In this document: positions 17,265 to 21,453 of the stretch, one piece after another
Numbering within the stretch: the first letter of the stretch is position 1
Layout: every line of letters begins with the position of its first letter
Source of the DNA: Clostridia bacterium
GTDB taxonomy: Bacteria; Bacillota; Clostridia; Lachnospirales; Bianqueaceae
NCBI GenBank assembly: GCA_900764045.1
Contig: CAAFMN010000105.1
Location: 1 to 21,453 of the forward strand
Length of the DNA: 21,453 bases
Reading direction: 5' to 3'
Translations under genes and position numbers: made by a program
Notes under the pieces: model-generated
The model's input: the letters and a program-made list of their open reading frames with translations, nothing else
Databases searched by the model: none
Told to the model about the DNA's origin: nothing

Positions 17265-18341
17265 ATGGCGAGAGCAGAAGGAATGAATTATATGCCTACG
17301 GGCAAGCCCAATCCGGTAGTAAAGCCGGGAGAGTTTGTATATGCGGCAGTCGCGCTGGATCACGCGCATATCGGCGGAATGTGCAATGGATTGAATGAAG
17401 CGGGCGCGACGCTGAAATGGATTTATGATCCGGACGAGGCCAAGGTGGAGAGGTATCTGAAGATGTATCCGCAGGCTCGAAGGGCCCGCTGCGAAGAGGA
17501 AGTCCTCATGGATCCGGAGGTGCGGCTTGTGGCCGGCGCTGCCGTGACATCAGAACGCTGCGCACTGGGACTGCGGGTGATGGATGCGGGTAAGGATTAT
17601 TTTACAGATAAAGCTCCGCTGACTACATTGGAGCAGTTGGAGGCGGCCAAGGCCAAGGTGTGTGAGACAGGTAAGAAATATGCTGTGTATTATAGTGAAC
17701 GGCTTCATGTGGAGGACGCGGTTTTCGCGGGACAGCTGATCGAGCAGGGAGCCATCGGCCGTGTGATTCAGACCTTGGGGATGGGGCCGCATAGGCTGAG
17801 TGCTCCGGCTCGCCCGGAGTGGTTTTTCCAGAAGGAAAAGTACGGCGGAATCTTATGCGATATCGGAAGCCATCAGATTGAACAGTTTCTATATTATACG
17901 GGAGCGCATGACGCTAAGGTTGTTCACAGCCAGATTGCCAATTACGCGCATCCGGAATATCCGGAGCTGGATGATTTCGGGGACGCTTCTCTGGTTGCGG
18001 ATAACGGCGCAGCTGGTTATTTTCGGGTAGACTGGTTTACTCCGGATGGATTGTCCAACTGGGGCGACGGACGGATATTTATCCTGGGAACAGAAGGGTA
18101 TATCGAACTCAGAAAATATGTCAATATTGGTACCGGACAGCTGGGTGGGACGGTATTTATGGCGGATCAGAAGGGCGAACATACCTTTGATGTGCGCGGC
18201 AAGGTGGGATATCCCTTCTTTGGACAATTGATTCTGGATTGCATCAACCGTACAGAAAACGCTATGACGCAGGAACACGCCTTTAAGGCGGCGGAGCTGT
18301 GTGTGAAAGCACAGATGCAGGCTGTGCAGATTGGAAAATGA
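17265..18341 (+). CDS. Gfo/Idh/MocA-like oxidoreductase with atypical NAD-binding and EKP motifs
   Basis: 358 residues. The start ATG 17265 follows AAGGAGG. The fold is recognisable: beta-alpha-beta start at about 24-40, then DP-rich strand-2 loop (YDPD), and GGILCDIGSHQIEQFLYY (194-211) in the catalytic-domain position with H203. Two landmarks differ. The GxGxxG loop is replaced by LDHAHIGGM (31-39), and the EKP signature by DKAP (115-118). Other members of COG0673 from carbohydrate clusters carry a similar LDHxHI start, so this is probably a subfamily rather than decay; the lysine is kept. Cofactor binding may be tighter or altered, or the protein may be a partner subunit. It sits between two canonical members in one operon. 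Confidence 0.85.
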   Translation: MARAEGMNYMPTGKPNPVVKPGEFVYAAVALDHAHIGGMCNGLNEAGATLKWIYDPDEAKVERYLKMYPQARRARCEEEVLMDPEVRLVAGAAVTSERCALGLRVMDAGKDYFTDKAPLTTLEQLEAAKAKVCETGKKYAVYYSERLHVEDAVFAGQLIEQGAIGRVIQTLGMGPHRLSAPARPEWFFQKEKYGGILCDIGSHQIEQFLYYTGAHDAKVVHSQIANYAHPEYPELDDFGDASLVADNGAAGYFRVDWFTPDGLSNWGDGRIFILGTEGYIELRKYVNIGTGQLGGTVFMADQKGEHTFDVRGKVGYPFFGQLILDCINRTENAMTQEHAFKAAELCVKAQMQAVQIGK

Positions 18342-18366
18342 CAATGGAACGCATCTGTGATATAAT
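18338..18366 (+). promoter_or_regulatory. Possible internal promoter at the start of the DUF6807 gene
   Basis: ATGACA (18338-18343), a 17-bp spacer and an extended -10 TGaTATAAT ending at 18366. If used, RNA would start near 18373, downstream of the first ATG, and translation would begin at 18425 after GGAAGAGAG. This is a pattern match only. Confidence 0.3.
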
Positions 18367-19537
18367 CTTTACGATCCATGTCAAGTTGGCTCCGACAGTG
18401 GTTCGGATTCCTCTGGAAGAGAGCATGTATTGGAAAGTTCTTACAGGTCAGGGTGAGAACGCACTGTGGGCGGTGCGGCCGGACACGGGACACCGCTACC
18501 GGGTGCAGCTGTTTGAGTACGGGATGGAAGCCTCGTTGGAGGAAGTGGCGAAAGAGCCGGCTTTGTATATTCTGATGGATGAGGCATATAGCGGAGAGGT
18601 CTTGCTGTATGCGGCAGAACCGGAGGAAGTCCCGCAGGGGGAGGAACGAAGATCCAATCCCTGGCTGTATACCCGCGGCGTCTATTTTAAGAAACAGGAT
18701 GAGAATGCCAGAGTGATCGTCTGCTATGACGGAGAGCCTGTTACAAGATATTACTATTCTTCTGATATGCCAAAGCCGTATATGTATCCGCTGTATGGAC
18801 CCGGCAGAAAAAGTGTGATTCAGAATGAGCCGGCGGATCATATTCACCACCACGGAATCTGGTGGGGGCATGATGAGGTCAACGGACATCAGGTCTATCA
18901 TGAGTTTCAGGGAGAAGGACGTCAGAGGCATCATAGTTTCTTGCTTTTACAGGGCGGTCCGGTCGTCGGACAGATGACAGAGCTGGTGGACTGGCTGTCA
19001 GAGACAGGAGAACTGCTGATGCAGGACACACGTACCATTCGCTTTTACAATCTGCCGCCGGAGATGCGTTATATCGATTTTTGTACGGTATTGCATGCTT
19101 CGCGCGGACCGGTTCAGTTCGGACCGACCAAGGAAGGCGGATTTCCTTTTGTCCGGGTAAACGAGCAGATGTGCGCGGACCTGTCCGGAACACTTACGGC
19201 TTCTGGCGGCAGAAACGGGGAACAGGAGATCTTTGGAGAGACCGCGGATTGGGTGGATTGTTCCGGCGTGATCGGTAAGGATAGGACAGAAGCGGGACTG
19301 GCAATGATGATCGGCAGGGATTCACAGGATTATCCGAACCGTTGGTTTGTCCGGGATTACGGTCCGATGACCGCGTCTAATTTTCATTTTCAGGGTGGAT
19401 ATCTGTTGGAGGCGGGCGGGACATATACGTTCCGGCAGAGGATCTTTGTACACGCGGGAGACAGCAAACAGGCCGATATAGAAGGCCGTTGTCAGGAATA
19501 TGCACAGATGGGGGACCAATTATGGAGTATCGAGTAG
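18338..19537 (+). CDS. DUF6807 (PmoA-family) protein
   Basis: 399 residues if started at ATG 18338, which overlaps the previous stop (ATGA). An alternative start at ATG 18425 (370 residues, GGAAGAGAG upstream) is credible. The hallmark is HIHHHGIWWGHDEVNG (168-183), the histidine-rich block of the family named after the PmoA annotation, with HASRGPVQFG and FGPTKEGGFPFVRV in the second half. The family has no proven general reaction; the name 'methane oxygenase PmoA' is a misnomer carried by homology and does not imply methane oxidation. It is cytoplasmic, with no signal peptide. DUF6807 genes commonly sit with Gfo/Idh/MocA genes, which is the case here, so a role on the same carbohydrate is inferred. 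Its last 16 bases overlap the next gene. Confidence 0.8.
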   Translation: MTMERICDIIFTIHVKLAPTVVRIPLEESMYWKVLTGQGENALWAVRPDTGHRYRVQLFEYGMEASLEEVAKEPALYILMDEAYSGEVLLYAAEPEEVPQGEERRSNPWLYTRGVYFKKQDENARVIVCYDGEPVTRYYYSSDMPKPYMYPLYGPGRKSVIQNEPADHIHHHGIWWGHDEVNGHQVYHEFQGEGRQRHHSFLLLQGGPVVGQMTELVDWLSETGELLMQDTRTIRFYNLPPEMRYIDFCTVLHASRGPVQFGPTKEGGFPFVRVNEQMCADLSGTLTASGGRNGEQEIFGETADWVDCSGVIGKDRTEAGLAMMIGRDSQDYPNRWFVRDYGPMTASNFHFQGGYLLEAGGTYTFRQRIFVHAGDSKQADIEGRCQEYAQMGDQLWSIE

Positions 19538-20511
19538 GAATCGTGGGCTGCGGCGGAATCGCCAGAGTACACGCTCAGAGCCTGCTGAGGATGGACAATG
19601 TGAAAATGATCGCGTTTGCGGACTGCAAGCCGGAGCGGGCGCAAGGCTTTGCGTCAGAATACGGCGGCAATGCCTATGCCAGCCTGGAAGAGATGCTGGC
19701 GGCGGAGCATCTGGATGTGCTGCATATCTGTACACCGCATGCGCTGCATGTTCCCATGGCATTGCAGGCGGCGGAGAAGGGAATCCAGGTGTTCACGGAG
19801 AAACCGGCGGCGGTCAATGACGAGCAGATGGACGCATTGATGGAGGCGGCGAAGAAGGTGCATGTGGGCGTGTGCTTTCAAAACCGGTATAATGATAATG
19901 TGCGGTATGTGCGGCAGGCTCTGCAAAAGGGAGAGGGCGGCAAGGTCCTCGGCGCGCGCGCGTTTGTGACATGGCACCGGGAGGCGCCTTATTATACGGA
20001 GAGCGGCTGGAGAGGGACAATGGCCCTGGAGGGCGGCAGTGTTCTGATCAACCAGTCGATTCATACGCTGGATCTTTTGACTGTTCTGCTCGGAGAAGCC
20101 CAGACGGCAGAAGCAACGATGGCCAATCATCATCTGAAGGGCGTAATCGAGACGGAGGATACGCTGGAGGCTTGGATCCAGTATAAAAGCGGCGCAACGG
20201 CATGCTTTTACGCTACCAACGCCTACTGCGGCAACGCGCCGGTTCTGATCGAGATTGTCTGCGAGAACCGGACCTATCGTCTGGAGGGTGATAAGCTCTA
20301 TATTAAGGAAAGCACAGGAGAGTATCAGAAGGTAGAGTTTGCGGCCAAAGAGGCCTTTGGCAAGAGCTATTGGGGAACCGGACATCTAAGCTGTATCCGT
20401 AACTTTTATGCGTCGCTGGACGGTTCGGAAGAATATCTGGTCAAGCTGGAAGAGGCGGAGCGTACCATGCGTCTGATGTTCCAGATCTATCGGTCTGCAA
20501 GAAACGAATAA
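19522..20511 (+). CDS. Gfo/Idh/MocA-family oxidoreductase, last operon gene
   Basis: 329 residues from ATG 19522, with a run of five G (19510-19514) in the ribosome binding site position. It overlaps the end of the DUF6807 gene by 16 bases, which suggests translational coupling. Canonical features: IVGCGGIARVHA (7-18, GxGxxA), D34 at the end of strand 2 (NAD preference), TEKPAAV with E93-K94-P95, and GGSVLINQSIHTLDLL (171-186) with H181 and D184 as the catalytic pair. It is shorter than the first operon member by 57 residues and lacks that protein's long C-terminal tail, so the two are not recent duplicates. The substrate is unknown. Confidence 0.93.
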   Translation: MEYRVGIVGCGGIARVHAQSLLRMDNVKMIAFADCKPERAQGFASEYGGNAYASLEEMLAAEHLDVLHICTPHALHVPMALQAAEKGIQVFTEKPAAVNDEQMDALMEAAKKVHVGVCFQNRYNDNVRYVRQALQKGEGGKVLGARAFVTWHREAPYYTESGWRGTMALEGGSVLINQSIHTLDLLTVLLGEAQTAEATMANHHLKGVIETEDTLEAWIQYKSGATACFYATNAYCGNAPVLIEIVCENRTYRLEGDKLYIKESTGEYQKVEFAAKEAFGKSYWGTGHLSCIRNFYASLDGSEEYLVKLEEAERTMRLMFQIYRSARNE

Positions 20512-20533
20512 TTGGAAGATTAATAAAGAAAAG

Positions 20534-20556
20534 GGGCTGTCGAGATGCCACAGCCC
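20534..20556 (+). terminator. Hairpin just after the oxidoreductase operon
   Basis: GGGCTGT (20534-20540) pairs with ACAGCCC (20550-20556) around a 9-base loop, 22 bp past the last stop. No T run follows, so it may stabilise the mRNA end or help the stronger hairpin downstream. Confidence 0.45.
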
Positions 20557-20602
20557 TATAAGGCGGTAATTTTAAAATACTGAAAGTGGCATTCGCAAAG
20601 GC

Positions 20603-20658
20603 AAGCAATAAATAAGGCTCTGGCTCACAAGGTCGGAGCCTTATTTATTGCTTTCTAT
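20603..20658. terminator. 18-bp perfect stem, probable bidirectional terminator
   Basis: AAGCAATAAATAAGGCTC (20603-20620) is the exact reverse complement of 20636-20653, with a 15-base loop. The 3' arm is T-rich and followed by TCTATC. It would end the operon on + and could also stop minus-strand transcription. Its length is unusual for a simple terminator. Confidence 0.6.
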
Positions 20659-20664
20659 CTACAA

Positions 20665-20802
20665 TATAATCGCATTTTTGTGCCTCGGCAACTCTCTGCG
20701 TATCATACGATGAGATGGGTCGGAATGATGAATAACATTCGAGCCCGTGCCGATGAGGGTGATAAGCCGCCCGAAAAGAAACCGAGGGACTTGGAAAGAT
20801 AG
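20665..20802 (+). pseudogene. Unidentified gene remnant between the operon and the XRE/HipA-like gene
   Basis: One frame from about 20665 to the TAG at 20800-20802 reads as plausible protein: IIAFLPRQLSAYHTMRWVG, then MMNNIRARADEGDKPPEK, then a basic tail. A 30-residue form could start at ATG 20710, but no ribosome binding site precedes it. It begins right after the 18-bp stem, so it may be the 3' end of a gene cut by rearrangement. It resembles the charged tails of proteins from integrative elements, which is impression rather than identification. Confidence 0.3.
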
Positions 20803-20811
20803 CCGAACCCC

Positions 20812-20846
20812 TTGACAATCGTTATCATATATGATAACATTATAAT
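20812..20846 (+). promoter_or_regulatory. Promoter of the XRE/HipA-like gene with an 18-bp perfect palindrome
   Basis: TTGACA (20812-20817), the palindrome GTTATCATATATGATAAC (20821-20838) and TATAAT (20841-20846). The TTGACA-TATAAT distance is 23 bp, so the exact -35 is uncertain, but the -10 is clear. The palindrome has TATC and GATA half-sites and lies between the boxes, where a bound dimer would exclude polymerase. Autorepression by the HTH domain encoded next is the natural reading. AAGGGAGG (20853-20860) follows. Confidence 0.65.
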
Positions 20847-20868
20847 GGATCGGAAGGGAGGGTTTTGT

Positions 20869-21453
20869 GTGACTGAAAAGGAACTGTTGGCGGCAAGGCA
20901 AAGCATCGTGCAGAAGCTGACGCAGGCAAGACTGGAAAAAGGATTGTCGCAGGAGCAGCTTGCAAAGCGCATCGGAACCCAGCGTTCCAACATCTGCCGC
21001 ATCGAAAAAGGAACGCAAAACCTCTCCCTTGACCTGATGATCAAGATCGCAGAGGCACTTGACAAGGATGTGTCCGTAATGCTTGAGGAAAGGAGCAGCA
21101 CAATGGAAAAAGTATATAGCCTGCGCCTTTATGATGAAACACTGCTGACCTTCACCCTGGAGGAAAGAGGCTTGGAGGGCTTGCAGGCGACCATTCTTCA
21201 CTCCGAAACGGCAAAGCAAAAGCTGTTTCCCCTCGATTTGGAGCTGACAAACGAGGGCGTTGTGAAGTGGCTGGAACGACGGGTGATTCCGAAGAACCGG
21301 CAGTTTGTAGACGAAATCTTAAAGACGCTGGGGCTGAGCGTAAACAACACGAAGGGCATCATGGATGTCTGTATGGGGCTGTCCCTCAACGACAGCTATT
21401 GGGTCGTCCCCGCCGACTTTGACGGCAAGTATGCCGATTATAACCTCTATGAA
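20869..21453 (+). CDS. XRE-type HTH fused to HipA-like N-terminal region (3' end outside window)
   Basis: Open from GTG 20869 to the right edge (195 residues visible). GTG is chosen because AAGGGAGG lies 8 bases upstream; the TTG two bases earlier hits a stop. Residues about 10-72 are an XRE/Cro helix-turn-helix (GLSQEQLAKRIGTQRSNICR, then IEKGTQNLSLDLMIKIAEAL). From residue 79 the sequence changes to a HipA/CtkA-type kinase family N-terminal region (VIPKNRQFVDEILKTLGLS, then GLSLNDSYWVVPADF and YNLYE). By family knowledge such kinases phosphorylate protein targets and are held off by an HTH antitoxin; here both would be one polypeptide. An in-frame ATG (21103) with GAGGAAAGGAGC before it could make the kinase part alone. 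The kinase core itself is not in the window. Confidence 0.75.
   Translation, partial: MTEKELLAARQSIVQKLTQARLEKGLSQEQLAKRIGTQRSNICRIEKGTQNLSLDLMIKIAEALDKDVSVMLEERSSTMEKVYSLRLYDETLLTFTLEERGLEGLQATILHSETAKQKLFPLDLELTNEGVVKWLERRVIPKNRQFVDEILKTLGLSVNNTKGIMDVCMGLSLNDSYWVVPADFDGKYADYNLYE

Noticed and set aside
18338..19537. Particulate methane monooxygenase subunit
   Set aside because: The PmoA label comes from the family name. There are no membrane helices and no pmoB/pmoC, and the genes around it are sugar oxidoreductases.

Overview
The window looks like a chromosomal segment of an anaerobic Firmicute (Bacillota, class Clostridia, probably gut-associated). The reasons are the AAGGAGG-type ribosome binding sites, the type III glutamine synthetase beside an NADPH-type glutamate synthase, the cell-wall-sorted surface proteins rich in InlB-like repeats, and a clostridial-looking XRE/HipA-type gene at the right edge. 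The genus cannot be fixed from the sequence. No rRNA, tRNA or CRISPR array is visible.

Layout. (1) Positions 1-5882, + strand: two large surface proteins in tandem, the first cut by the left edge. Both end in closely related sorting signals (PPTGD / PQTGD, hydrophobic stretch, KKKK tail). (2) About 5883-6645: a short reading-frame remnant, then an internally deleted IS3-family element of about 630 bp lying on the minus strand, with recognisable ends, an orfA, and the two ends of orfB joined by a deletion. (3) 6697-14928, minus strand: the ammonium-assimilation block glnN (GSIII), gltB, gltD, transcribed in that order. It has a near-consensus promoter, a leader terminator hairpin, a 31-bp palindrome just upstream of the -35 box, and a second terminator hairpin between glnN and gltB. 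(4) 15262-20511, + strand: an AraC-family regulator, then a tight four-gene operon encoding three distinct Gfo/Idh/MocA-fold oxidoreductases and one DUF6807 (PmoA-family) protein. It is closed by a hairpin with an 18-bp perfect stem. (5) 20665-21453: another gene remnant and the start of an XRE-HTH/HipA-like fusion gene that runs off the right edge, with a perfect 18-bp palindrome in its promoter.

How the genes work together. GSIII makes glutamine from glutamate and ammonia, and GltBD uses glutamine plus 2-oxoglutarate and NADPH to make two glutamates. The three genes are a complete GS-GOGAT cycle with visible cis-regulation at two points. The AraC gene and the operon next to it look like a substrate-inducible catabolic module. 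Three NAD(P)-dependent sugar or polyol (or glycoside) oxidoreductases plus DUF6807 fit a redox route through keto-sugar intermediates, but the substrate is unknown and no transporter or hydrolase lies in the window.

The best candidates for something undescribed are the 3x Gfo/Idh/MocA + DUF6807 operon, the palindrome and leader terminator that appear to control glnN, and the one-polypeptide HTH/HipA-like gene with an internal ribosome binding site.
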